The notes below the pieces were generated by a model. That model searched no databases. It was not told where the DNA came from and saw only the letters and a program-made list of their open reading frames with translations. DNA of 22,194 nt from assembly GCF_900546705.1 (NCBI RefSeq), contig NZ_URDP01000030.1, forward strand, positions 1 to 22,194, written 5' to 3'. Shown piece by piece: positions 6,454 to 13,328 of the stretch. Origin of the DNA: an uncultured Oscillibacter sp. (GTDB lineage: Bacteria; Bacillota; Clostridia; Oscillospirales; Oscillospiraceae). The stretch's first letter is position 1. Each line of letters opens with the position of its first letter. A program made the position numbers and the translations under genes.

Positions 6454-7926
6454 ATGGCAACTGCGATATCAAATTTCCTGGACGCGGCAGTCGGCTTCTT
6501 GTGGGGGACGCCGCTCATTGTGCTGGTACTTGGATCGGGCGCACTATTCACGCTGGGCACAGGGCTCTTTCAGTTCCGGCACTTCGGCTATTTCATGAAA
6601 AAGACCCTGGGCTCTCTGTTTGACAAGTCCGAGCATGACGCCGGCTCGGGACATGTGAGCGCCTTCAATGCCATCGCCACAGCCATCGGCGGTGCCGTGG
6701 GTGTGGGCAACATCGGCGGCGTGGCTACCGCGATTGCCGTGGGCGGACCGGGTGCGCTGTTTTGGCTTTGGGTTGCAGCGCTGCTGGGCATGGCGCTCAA
6801 GAGCGCGGAGGTTTCCCTGGCGTGCTACTACCGCAGCTATGATGAAAACGGTCAGCCCTACGGCGGCCCCACCTACTATATCCAAAAGGGCATCGGCAAC
6901 CTTCTCCCCAAAAAGATCTCCAAGGTTGCGTCGGTACTGGCCGCAGTCTTTGGCGTAGGCTTTGCCTGCAACTTCTTCTCCGGCGTACAGGGCTATACCA
7001 TTGCAGAGGGCTTTACTGCCGCGTTCCCCGTCCCCATTCTGGGTTTTGCCGTGGTGTACAGCATCGTGGTGTGGATTATTGTCTGGGGCGGCGGCAAGCG
7101 CGTGGTGGAGTTCGCCGGCAAGATCGTCCCCGTGATGATTGTACTGTTTGTGGCAGCCGGTCTGGGCGTGGTGCTGATCAACATCCGCAGCCTGCCGGCG
7201 GCGCTGAAGCTGATTTTTGAGGGGGCCTTTACCGGTACGGCTGCTGTGGGCGGATTCTCCGGCGCAGCTGCCTCCGCGGCCATCCAGAACGGCATCTCCC
7301 GGTCCGTGTTCAGCAATGAGGCCGGTCAGGGCTCTTCCACCATGGTGCACTCCCAGGCAAAGGTGGAGCATCCTGTCCGCCAGGGCCTGTGGGGTATGTT
7401 TGAGGTGTTCGTGGACACTATGGTGGTGTGCACCATCATGTCCCTTGCCATTATCCTCAGCGGTGTGTGGAGCTCCGGAACCGAGGGCGCGGCCCTTTCC
7501 GTTTCCGCCTTTGCCACGGTATTCGGCTCGTTTGGTGCAAAATTTGTGGGCATTGCCATCCTGCTCTTCGGCATCACTACGCAGACAGGCTGGTTCATGT
7601 ACTACGATGTGCTGCTGCGGCACGCACTTAAAGGCAATGTGGCGCTCAAGCACAAGATCCTGACGTTTTTCCGGGTCATCTATCCTCTGCCCAGCCTGAT
7701 TACGGTATTCTACACGGTGCAAAATGGATTGCCCACAGGCTTTGTGTGGAAGATCACTGACTTTTTCTGCGCGGTACCCACCACGCTGAATATTATCTGC
7801 GTCATTGCCATGAGCGGGGTGTATTTCAAACTGGTGAAGGACTACAAGGCCCGTTACATGGGCATCGGTCAGGTGGACCCCAGCTTCAAACCCTTCTACG
7901 AGGACCCGCCGACGATTGAAAAGTAA
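6454..7926 (+). CDS. AGCS-family sodium:amino-acid (alanine/glycine) symporter
   Basis: A 490-residue multi-pass membrane protein of the alanine-or-glycine:cation symporter family. The family signature appears as NAIATAIGGAVGVGNIGGVATAIAVGG (about residues 72-98, broken here only by description), followed by GALFWLWVAALLG and the conserved GGPTYYIQKG loop. Length is normal. It imports alanine, glycine or a similar small amino acid with Na+. The ATG has a strong AGGGAGG site. It sits 43 bp after the PLP lyase with no terminator between them, so the two probably form an operon under the LysR gene. That context suggests it carries the lyase substrate in, or acts as an exchanger for a product, rather than serving as a general alanine permease; this is inference. 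Confidence 0.9.
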   Translation: MATAISNFLDAAVGFLWGTPLIVLVLGSGALFTLGTGLFQFRHFGYFMKKTLGSLFDKSEHDAGSGHVSAFNAIATAIGGAVGVGNIGGVATAIAVGGPGALFWLWVAALLGMALKSAEVSLACYYRSYDENGQPYGGPTYYIQKGIGNLLPKKISKVASVLAAVFGVGFACNFFSGVQGYTIAEGFTAAFPVPILGFAVVYSIVVWIIVWGGGKRVVEFAGKIVPVMIVLFVAAGLGVVLINIRSLPAALKLIFEGAFTGTAAVGGFSGAAASAAIQNGISRSVFSNEAGQGSSTMVHSQAKVEHPVRQGLWGMFEVFVDTMVVCTIMSLAIILSGVWSSGTEGAALSVSAFATVFGSFGAKFVGIAILLFGITTQTGWFMYYDVLLRHALKGNVALKHKILTFFRVIYPLPSLITVFYTVQNGLPTGFVWKITDFFCAVPTTLNIICVIAMSGVYFKLVKDYKARYMGIGQVDPSFKPFYEDPPTIEK

Positions 7927-7965
7927 AGAGGCAATTCCCGGCGACGCTTTGCCGGGGGAAAAAGA

Positions 7966-8006
7966 AGCGAACTGCGAAGGCACTTGGGGTGCCTTCGCAG
8001 TTCGCT
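7966..8006. terminator. 18-bp perfect stem between convergent operons
   Basis: The arms 7966-7983 and 7989-8006 are perfectly complementary over 18 bp with the 5-nt loop TTGGG. On the minus strand the stem is followed by TTCTTTTTCCCC, so it best terminates the M20 peptidase operon. On the plus strand it is followed by AT-rich sequence but no T-run. A second, smaller stem CCCGGC/GCCGGG lies at 7938-7955. Confidence 0.75.
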
Positions 8007-8010
8007 CTAT

Positions 8011-8029
8011 ACATATATAATATATATGT
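8011..8029. repeat. AT-only 19-bp dyad
   Basis: ACATATATA-A-TATATATGT is a perfect 9+1+9 inverted repeat immediately beside the 18-bp stem, 10 bp past the stop codon of the second M20 gene. It stands out in GC-rich surroundings. Function unknown. Confidence 0.6.
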
Positions 8030-8038
8030 GATATGTGT

Positions 8039-9199
8039 TCAGAATTCGTCCGGCAAAGCCAGAATGGCGGCGGCCAGGCGTTTTGCCTGGGGCAGCAGCG
8101 ATGCGGCAAAAGCATGCTCGTGGGGGGAGTGCTGTCCCTCGCCCAGAATTCCCACGGCGCAGAGAGTGGGGATGCCCATGGAGGTGGTATAGGCGCTGTC
8201 GGAGCAGCCGGCGCTGTATGCTGTCCCCGGGCGTCCCAGACCCAGCGCCGCACTGGCGTCTTGATAGATCCCGGCCAGAGCAGCGGTCTTGGGCAGCTCC
8301 TCCATGGCGGGGAAGCCCACCAGGGGACCCAGGGTGCAGACGGTGCCCGGGGTTTCCACCTGACTGCACAGGGCGTGCAGTGTATCCAGTGCCTCCTGAC
8401 AGCCCTGGTTGGTCCGGAAGCGAATGGCCACGGAGACCTCGCAGTGGTCGGGTACCACGTTGGCGCTGGTGCCGCCGTGGATGATGCCGCAGTTGTAGGT
8501 GACGCGGCTGGGGTCGGACAGCGCCTGAATGGCCACGATTTTTTTGGCTGCCTCCAGCACGGCGCTGGCGCCTTTTTCCGGGGCAGTGCCGGCGTGGCTG
8601 GCAATACCGGTGACCGTCAGGCGTAAAATGCCGCCGCCCTTTCGGCCGGTGATAAGCTCCCCGCCGGGCAGACCGCTTTCAAAAGTGAAGGCGGCGCCGC
8701 AGCCCAGCGCCTGACGCTGCAGGAAAGCCACAGTCTGCCGCTGGGAGAGGGTGTGGGCGGATTCCTCGTCGCTGAGCAGCACCAGCCGCAGCTGACGGCG
8801 GCTGTAGCCGGCGTGCAGCAGGGCGCGGATTACGTACAGGGCAATCACCAGACCGCCTTTGCAGTCGTGGACGCCGGGACCGTAGACGGTGTCTCCCTCC
8901 ATGCGCCAGGGGCCGCCGGGGAAGCTGCCGATGGGGTGGACCGTGTCCAGGTGGCCCAGCAGCAGCACCGGCGGCAGTTCGCCGGGAGCTGTCCGGGCGG
9001 CCAGGCATGTGCCCGCACCCTGGGGCTGGAACTTCTCAGTCTCCATACCCAGGGCGTTGCAGTAAGTGTCCAGGTGGCTTGCCAGCTTGTCCACGGCCTC
9101 TGCCTGGGCACTGGGCGTTTCCAGCCGCACGACGGTCTCCCACAGCCGCAGCATCTCCTCCCGGCAGCCGTCCAAATAGGAAAAAGCAGTTTCCAGCAT
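8039..9199 (-). CDS. M20-family zinc peptidase, second copy of a tandem pair
   Basis: A 386-residue M20 metallopeptidase (ArgE/DapE/CPG2-like). Zinc-site motifs are GHLDTVHP (His83, Asp85), GVHDCKGG (Asp112), the SDEES glutamates (about 145-146), the TFESGL glutamate, and a C-terminal GQHSPHEH histidine. SHAGTAPEKGASA marks the dimerisation domain inserted in the middle. It would hydrolyse a peptide or N-acyl amino acid in the cytosol; there is no signal peptide. Two starts are possible. The ATG at 9208 directly touches the AAGGAG site (9214-9209), so I prefer the ATG at 9199, which gives a 9-nt spacing and matches the paralogue's N-terminus. The ribosome site overlaps the stop codon of the upstream paralogue, which implies translational coupling. 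A strong hairpin follows the stop. Confidence 0.87.
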   Translation of the reverse strand: MLETAFSYLDGCREEMLRLWETVVRLETPSAQAEAVDKLASHLDTYCNALGMETEKFQPQGAGTCLAARTAPGELPPVLLLGHLDTVHPIGSFPGGPWRMEGDTVYGPGVHDCKGGLVIALYVIRALLHAGYSRRQLRLVLLSDEESAHTLSQRQTVAFLQRQALGCGAAFTFESGLPGGELITGRKGGGILRLTVTGIASHAGTAPEKGASAVLEAAKKIVAIQALSDPSRVTYNCGIIHGGTSANVVPDHCEVSVAIRFRTNQGCQEALDTLHALCSQVETPGTVCTLGPLVGFPAMEELPKTAALAGIYQDASAALGLGRPGTAYSAGCSDSAYTTSMGIPTLCAVGILGEGQHSPHEHAFAASLLPQAKRLAAAILALPDEF

Positions 9200-9212
9200 G
9201 GCCGTCATCTCC

Positions 9213-10379
9213 TTAAAAGCTGTCCGGCAGAGTCAGAATGGCCGCCGTCAGGCGCTTGGCCTGGGAGAGCAGGGAGGAGATGGACGCGTGCTCGTGGGGG
9301 GAGTGCTGCCCCTCACCCAGAACGCCCACGGCGCAGAGGGTGGGAATGCCCATGGAGGTGGTAAAGGCGCTGTCAGAGCAGCCGGCGGTGCCGATGGTGC
9401 CGGGACGGCCCAGACCCAGAGACTCGCTGGCGTCGCCGTAAACCTTTACCAGCTCTGCCGTGCGGGGCAGTTCCTCCATGGCGGGGAAGCCCATGAAGGG
9501 GCCCAGCGTACAGCGGGTATTCGGCGTCTCCACCTTGGCGCAGATGGCCCGGACCTGCTCCATGGCCGCGTCCCGCTCCTGGTTGGAGTGGAAGCGGATG
9601 CAGATGTCCACGCCGCAGGCGGCGGGAATGGTGTTGACGCTGGTGCCGCCGGCGATCTTGCCGCAATTGAAGGTGACATGGTCGAAGTCGGTCAGGTCCT
9701 CGATGGCCACCACTTTCCGGGCGGCCTCCCGGATGGCGCTGGCACCCTTTTCCGGGGCGGTGCCGCAGTGGCTGGCGATGCCCTCCACATCCAGACGGAG
9801 CACGCCGCCGCCCTTGCGGCGGGTGACCAGAGTGCCGTCGGGCAGGCCGCTTTCAAAGGTGAAGGCGGCGCCGCAGCCCCGGGCGTGGGACTGGAGGAAG
9901 TCCACCGAGCGCATGCGGGAGAGGGAGTGACCGGTCTCCTCGTCGCTGACGGCTACCAGCTTGAGCTGGCGGCGGTCATAGCCGGCGTGCTGCAACGCGC
10001 GGATCACGTACAGGGCGATCACCAATCCGCCTTTGCAGTCATGGACGCCGGGGCCGTACACGCTGTCTCCCTCCACCCGCCAGGGGCCGCCGGGGAAGCT
10101 GCCCACGGGGTGGACGGTGTCCATATGCCCCAGCAGCAGCACGGGCGGCAGCGCCTGGGGAGCGGTCCATGCTGCCAGGCAGGAACCCGCACCCTCGGGG
10201 CGGAGCTTTTCCGTCTCCATGCCCAGAGCGCGGCAATAGGTGTCCAGATGGCTTGCCAGCAGGTCGATGGCTGCGGGGTCCGCGCTGGGGGACTCCATTT
10301 TCACCAGGGTTTCCCACAAAAACAGCATCTCTTCGTGATACTGATCCAGATAGTGAAGGGCGTTTTCCAATTGTGTCAT
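9213..10379 (-). CDS. M20-family zinc peptidase, first copy of a tandem pair
   Basis: A 388-residue M20 peptidase, roughly two-thirds identical by eye to the next gene along its whole length. Motifs are GHMDTVHP (His85, Asp87), GVHDCKGG (Asp114), SDEET (Glu147/148), TFESGL (Glu176), SHCGTAPEKGASA (from His204) and GQHSPHEHA near residue 360. The closest characterised relatives by motif are carboxypeptidase G2-like and ArgE/DapE enzymes; the real substrate (dipeptide, N-acyl or gamma-glutamyl compound) cannot be decided. An AAAGGAG site lies 9 nt before the ATG, and a good promoter lies upstream. All metal ligands are intact in both copies, so neither looks like a pseudogene. Its stop codon TAA at 9213-9215 overlaps the ribosome site of the downstream copy. 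Confidence 0.88.
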   Translation of the reverse strand: MTQLENALHYLDQYHEEMLFLWETLVKMESPSADPAAIDLLASHLDTYCRALGMETEKLRPEGAGSCLAAWTAPQALPPVLLLGHMDTVHPVGSFPGGPWRVEGDSVYGPGVHDCKGGLVIALYVIRALQHAGYDRRQLKLVAVSDEETGHSLSRMRSVDFLQSHARGCGAAFTFESGLPDGTLVTRRKGGGVLRLDVEGIASHCGTAPEKGASAIREAARKVVAIEDLTDFDHVTFNCGKIAGGTSVNTIPAACGVDICIRFHSNQERDAAMEQVRAICAKVETPNTRCTLGPFMGFPAMEELPRTAELVKVYGDASESLGLGRPGTIGTAGCSDSAFTTSMGIPTLCAVGVLGEGQHSPHEHASISSLLSQAKRLTAAILTLPDSF

Positions 10380-10412
10380 TGCGCATTGCTCCTTTGCCGG
10401 AAATATGGTGTC

Positions 10413-10441
10413 ATTTTAACACGGATTTGTACCGCTGTCAT
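10413..10441 (-). promoter_or_regulatory. Promoter of the M20 peptidase pair
   Basis: On the minus strand, ATGACA (10441-10436), a 17-nt spacer and TAAAAT (10418-10413), each five of six to consensus. The transcript would start about 15 nt before the ribosome site. Confidence 0.7.
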
Positions 10442-10459
10442 CCATGTTTTTCCTTTCGT

Positions 10460-10488
10460 TTGACGCTGAAGCGAGCCTGTGATATAAT
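10460..10488 (+). promoter_or_regulatory. Strong promoter of the cytidylate-kinase-like gene
   Basis: TTGACG at 10460-10465, 17 nt, then a perfect TATAAT at 10483-10488. It lies back to back with the M20 promoter, with 18 bp between the two -35 boxes. Confidence 0.8.
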
Positions 10489-10496
10489 TATTACAA

Positions 10497-10559
10497 CCAC
10501 AAGAGGCGCGGATGCCCTGCCTGATGGTCGGGACCGGGGCGGCCCCGTTCCGCCTGTGG
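10497..10559 (+). promoter_or_regulatory. Structured 5' leader before the cytidylate-kinase-like gene
   Basis: CCACA (10497-10501) plus GGCG (10505-10508) can pair with CGCCTGTGG (10551-10559), with a 3-nt AGA bulge, enclosing an inner stem CGGGG/CCCCG around 10535-10547. The helix begins within about 5 nt of the likely transcription start and ends 28 nt before the ATG. I recognise no riboswitch class in it. Confidence 0.4.
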
Positions 10560-10587
10560 CCTATAAAAGCAAAAAGGGGGCAATTTT

Positions 10588-11247
10588 ATGAAGACCATCA
10601 TTACCATTGGACGGCAGTTCGGCAGCGGCGGCAAGGAGGTCGGAATCCGCGTCGCAAAGGAACTGGGGATTCCGTTTTACGATAAGGAGCTGCTGCAGGA
10701 GGCAGCCAAGAAGAGCGGCCTTTGCGAGAAGATCTTTGAAAACTTTGACGAGCGGCCCAAGAGCCTGCTCTACTCCATTGCCATGGACTCCTATATGTTC
10801 GCCCTGCCCGGCACCGGCGCAGGTGACTCCCTGGAGCAGCAGGTGTACCTGGCTACGTTTGATACCATCCGCCATCTGGCGGCTCAGGGCCCCTGCGTCA
10901 TCATCGGCCGCTGCGCGGACTATGCGCTGGCGGATGATCCCAACCACCTGAGCATTTTCATCCATGCGCCCATGGACGTGCGGATTCAGCGGGTTGCCAA
11001 GCGGCAGAATATTACGCCGGAGAAGGCCCGTCAGCTCATCATCAAGACTGACAAGCGCCGTGCCTCCTACTACGAGTACTACTCCTCCCAGAAGTGGGGC
11101 GCTGTGGACACCTACGATTTCTGCATCGACAGCAGCTATCTGGGCCTGGGCGGCACGGTGGAGCTGATCCAGACTATGGTGGCCCACAAGGAGCACCCCA
11201 TCCCCAGCCCCACGGAGATCGATCCCACCCAGCAGCCGGAAAAGTGA
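10588..11247 (+). CDS. Cytidylate-kinase-like P-loop protein
   Basis: A 219-residue protein of the cytidylate-kinase-like family (the Cytidylate_kin2 type common in Firmicutes). The N-terminal nucleotide-binding loop is GRQFGSGGKEVG at residues 8-19. It is followed by IPFYDKELLQEAAKKSG, the NMP-binding-like region, and later by CVIIGRCADYAL and RIQRVAKRQNI, where the arginines would contact phosphates. A final YDFCIDSSYLGLGGTVELI matches the family's C-terminal end. True CMP kinase activity is not established for this branch; a role as a small-molecule kinase is inferred from fold. It is monocistronic, with its own near-consensus promoter and a strong terminator. The ATG has an AAGGGGG site 7 nt upstream. 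Confidence 0.8.
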   Translation: MKTIITIGRQFGSGGKEVGIRVAKELGIPFYDKELLQEAAKKSGLCEKIFENFDERPKSLLYSIAMDSYMFALPGTGAGDSLEQQVYLATFDTIRHLAAQGPCVIIGRCADYALADDPNHLSIFIHAPMDVRIQRVAKRQNITPEKARQLIIKTDKRRASYYEYYSSQKWGAVDTYDFCIDSSYLGLGGTVELIQTMVAHKEHPIPSPTEIDPTQQPEK

Positions 11248-11258
11248 CCGGAAATACG

Positions 11259-11295
11259 AAACGGCGGACTGTTCAAAACAGTCCGCCGTTTTTTT
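11259..11295 (+). terminator. Intrinsic terminator after the cytidylate-kinase-like gene
   Basis: A 15-bp perfect stem (11259-11273 with 11277-11291), loop CAA, and T-run to 11295. It overlaps the TAA stop of the convergent ModE-type gene (11294-11296). Confidence 0.9.
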
Positions 11296-11662
11296 ATTGG
11301 TTGTGTTCCGGGAGAAAAGGACCGAAGATTTCGTGGAATTTGGCCTGGCTGTAAGCTTCCACATCGGCGCAGTAGCGGTCGTAGGCGCGCAGGAGCACCA
11401 CGGCCTCCTCCGTCAGCACGGCGCCGCCGCCGTGGCTGCCGCCGATGGTGGAGGAGAGCAGCTTGCAGCCGAAGACGGCCTCCGCCGTGCGGATGATGCG
11501 CCAGGCCTTGGAGTAGGCCATGCCCATGGAGGCGGCGGCAGAGCGCAGCGAGCGGCACGATTCCACCTGATGCAGCAGCGTTGCGATGCCGGGACCGAAG
11601 CAGCGCTGGTTGTCGTCGGAATAGAGCCGGACGGTCAGCTTGAGATGCAGTTCCTTTTCCAT
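11294..11662 (-). CDS. Stand-alone ModE-type winged-HTH regulator
   Basis: A 122-residue protein that is essentially only the ModE N-terminal (LysR-like) DNA-binding domain. The signature AAASMGMAYSKAWRII (residues 42-57) and the following GGSHGGGAVLT wing (about 74-83) are diagnostic. There is no C-terminal molybdate-binding (TOBE/MOP) domain, so direct molybdate sensing is unlikely from this protein alone. The ATG at 11662 follows a GGGAGGAGG site; the longer open frame upstream lacks family similarity. It is divergent from the Fe-S aldo/keto reductase operon, and the promoters of the two share one palindromic -35. No molybdenum transport or molybdopterin gene lies in the window, so its target is more likely the neighbouring operon. 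Confidence 0.88.
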   Translation of the reverse strand: MEKELHLKLTVRLYSDDNQRCFGPGIATLLHQVESCRSLRSAAASMGMAYSKAWRIIRTAEAVFGCKLLSSTIGGSHGGGAVLTEEAVVLLRAYDRYCADVEAYSQAKFHEIFGPFLPEHNQ

Positions 11663-11710
11663 GGCGGGCCTCCTCCCAATGGCCGTATGCGCGGCCGGGG
11701 TAATAAAGCC

Positions 11711-11739
11711 ATCATAACACACCTCCGGCGCGTTTGCAA
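11711..11739 (-). promoter_or_regulatory. Promoter of the ModE-type regulator
   Basis: On the minus strand, TTGCAA (11739-11734), 17 nt, then TATGAT (11716-11711). The -35 is self-complementary and is the same six base pairs used by the opposite promoter. Confidence 0.7.
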
Positions 11740-11742
11740 ACG
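11731..11742. promoter_or_regulatory. 12-bp perfect palindrome at the shared -35
   Basis: CGTTTGCAAACG is a perfect palindrome centred on the TTGCAA -35 of both divergent promoters. A dimeric regulator bound here would block both; the adjacent ModE-type protein is the obvious candidate. Confidence 0.6.
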
Positions 11743-11761
11743 AGGAGAAGTATGCTATAAT
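11734..11761 (+). promoter_or_regulatory. Promoter of the aldo/keto reductase operon
   Basis: TTGCAA at 11734-11739, a 16-nt spacer and a perfect TATAAT at 11756-11761, preceded by TGC as an extended -10. Confidence 0.75.
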
Positions 11762-11828
11762 CAAAAAAAGACCCCAGAGAATCTGTGGAAAAATTCTCCG
11801 GCCACGCCGGAAGAGGAGGACGAGGAGC

Positions 11829-12857
11829 ATGGAAAAAGTCAGACTGGGCCGCACGGAGCTGTATGTGACCAAGACCGCCTTCGGCGCGCTGCCCATTCAG
11901 CGGATCTCCAAGGAGGACGCGGTCAAGCTGGTGCGCCGGGCCTACGAGGCGGGCATCAACTATTTCGATACGGCCAACATGTATACGGACAGCGAAGAGA
12001 AGCTGGGGGCGGCGCTGCACGATGTGCGGCAGAACGTGATCATCTCCACCAAGAGCGGCGGCAAGGACAAAAAGACCGTGCTGGCCCACATTGAAGAGAG
12101 CCTGCGCCGGATGCAGACGGACTACATCGACCTCTTCCAGTTCCACAACCCGGCGGTGCTACCGGACCCCAATGACCCCGACGGACCCTACGCCGCCGCG
12201 CTGGAGATGCAGCAAAAGGGCTACATCCGCCATATCGGCATTACGAACCACCGGCTGGGCGTGGCCCGGGAGGCCATCGACTCCGGTGCCTTCGAAACCC
12301 TTCAGTTCCCCTTCTGCTATCTGGCCTCCGATCAGGACTATGACCTGGTGGAGCGCTGCCGCAAGGCGGATATGGGCTTCATCGCCATGAAGGGCCTCTC
12401 CGGCGGCCTGCTCAATAACGCCGAGGCCTGCTACGCCTTCATGCGCCAGTATGACAATGTGGTGCCCATCTGGGGCATCCAGCATGAGTGGGAGCTGGAC
12501 CAGTGGCTGGAGCTGACGGAGCGGGACCCCCGCATGACGCCGGAGCTGGAGGAGGTCATCCGCAAGGACCGCCAGGAGCTGGCGGGCAACTTCTGCCGCA
12601 GCTGCGGCTACTGCCTGCCCTGCGCCGCCGGCATCGACATTCCCCAGGCCGCCCGCATGTCCGCCCTGCTGCGCCGCTCGCCCTATCAGCCCTACATGAG
12701 CGACGAGTGGCACGCCAAGATGCACAAGATCGAAGAGTGCATCCACTGCAACGCCTGCAAGTCCCGCTGCCCCTACGGGCTGGACACCCCGGCGCTGCTG
12801 CAGCTGATGCTGGAGGACTATGACGCGTTTTACGCTGTCCATCACAACGACAAGTAA
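11829..12857 (+). CDS. Aldo/keto reductase with C-terminal two-[4Fe-4S] ferredoxin domain
   Basis: A 342-residue fusion. Residues 1-240 form an AKR barrel with the catalytic tetrad visible: Asp47 and Tyr52 (FDTANMY), Lys75 (STKSG) and His106 (FQFHNP). Residues 250-342 carry two cysteine clusters: Cys256/259/262/265 in CRSCGYCLPC and Cys304/307/310/314 in CIHCNACKSRCP. Each fits a [4Fe-4S] centre. It probably moves electrons between a ferredoxin-type donor and a carbonyl or similar substrate; the substrate is unknown. Such ferredoxin-tailed AKRs are typical of strict anaerobes. The ATG follows GAGGAGGACGAGGAG. It is the first gene of an operon: the next ribosome site begins inside its stop codon (TAAGGAG). 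It is divergent from the ModE-type regulator. Confidence 0.9.
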   Translation: MEKVRLGRTELYVTKTAFGALPIQRISKEDAVKLVRRAYEAGINYFDTANMYTDSEEKLGAALHDVRQNVIISTKSGGKDKKTVLAHIEESLRRMQTDYIDLFQFHNPAVLPDPNDPDGPYAAALEMQQKGYIRHIGITNHRLGVAREAIDSGAFETLQFPFCYLASDQDYDLVERCRKADMGFIAMKGLSGGLLNNAEACYAFMRQYDNVVPIWGIQHEWELDQWLELTERDPRMTPELEEVIRKDRQELAGNFCRSCGYCLPCAAGIDIPQAARMSALLRRSPYQPYMSDEWHAKMHKIEECIHCNACKSRCPYGLDTPALLQLMLEDYDAFYAVHHNDK

Positions 12858-12868
12858 GGAGAAACTTC

Positions 12869-13306
12869 ATGCTGTTCAAAAACGATGACGCCAGCTTGCA
12901 GCTGGATGTGTACGCCTACGAATTTCCGCCCGACGGCGGCGACCCGAAAAGCGACGACCGCAACTGGCTGGTGCTGCGGGCCACCTGGATCAACGAGGAC
13001 GGGAACGTGGTCAAGGACTCCAACAGCTGCCTTCTGACCTACGAGCTGCGGGAGATGAACGCCGGACTCAAGGTGCTGGGCGCCGGCATCAAGGACCGCT
13101 ACGACTCCGCCTTTGTGGAGCCCTATTTCGAGCTCTCCGCCCAGGCCAGCGGGGAGAACTTCCTGGTGGATGTGTCTTTCTACCTGCCCAACACCATGGA
13201 CGGGGACGACACCGCCGAGATCGAGGTGTCCATGACGCCCGCGGAGCTCAAGGCCCTCACCGGCGAGCTGGACAAGCTGTGCGAGAAATTCCCGGACCGG
13301 GCCTGA
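12869..13306 (+). CDS. Small acidic protein resembling the WapI immunity family
   Basis: A 145-residue acidic, soluble protein with no membrane segment or signal peptide. The pattern YEFPPDGGDPKSDDRNWLV near the start (residues 17-35), then CLLTYELREM, a VEPYFEL strand and SMTPAELKALTGELDKLCEKFP at the end resembles small proteins grouped with WapI, the immunity partner of the WapA tRNA nuclease. I recall this pattern rather than having searched for it. No toxin gene lies nearby, so an immunity role is not supported by context; a general ligand-binding role is equally possible. It starts 11 bp after the reductase stop, with its ribosome site overlapping that stop. Confidence 0.5.
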   Translation: MLFKNDDASLQLDVYAYEFPPDGGDPKSDDRNWLVLRATWINEDGNVVKDSNSCLLTYELREMNAGLKVLGAGIKDRYDSAFVEPYFELSAQASGENFLVDVSFYLPNTMDGDDTAEIEVSMTPAELKALTGELDKLCEKFPDRA

Positions 13307-13328
13307 GGACCGGAAAGGAGGGGGCCGT

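Noticed and set aside
5238..6560. A 440-codon minus-strand frame opposite the PLP lyase
   Set aside because: Shadow of a gene with full PLP motifs; it would also run through the start of the symporter.
6544..8604. A 686-codon minus-strand frame across the AGCS symporter, the terminator and part of the M20 gene
   Set aside because: It crosses a strong terminator and two well-supported genes, with no domain of its own.
9198..10463. A 421-codon plus-strand frame opposite the M20 gene
   Set aside because: Antisense of a gene with intact zinc motifs, and it would cover both divergent promoters.
10497..10559. A fluoride, ZTP or guanidine riboswitch in the leader of the cytidylate-kinase-like gene
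   Set aside because: I compared the conserved cores I remember and none fit; only a generic structured leader is claimed.
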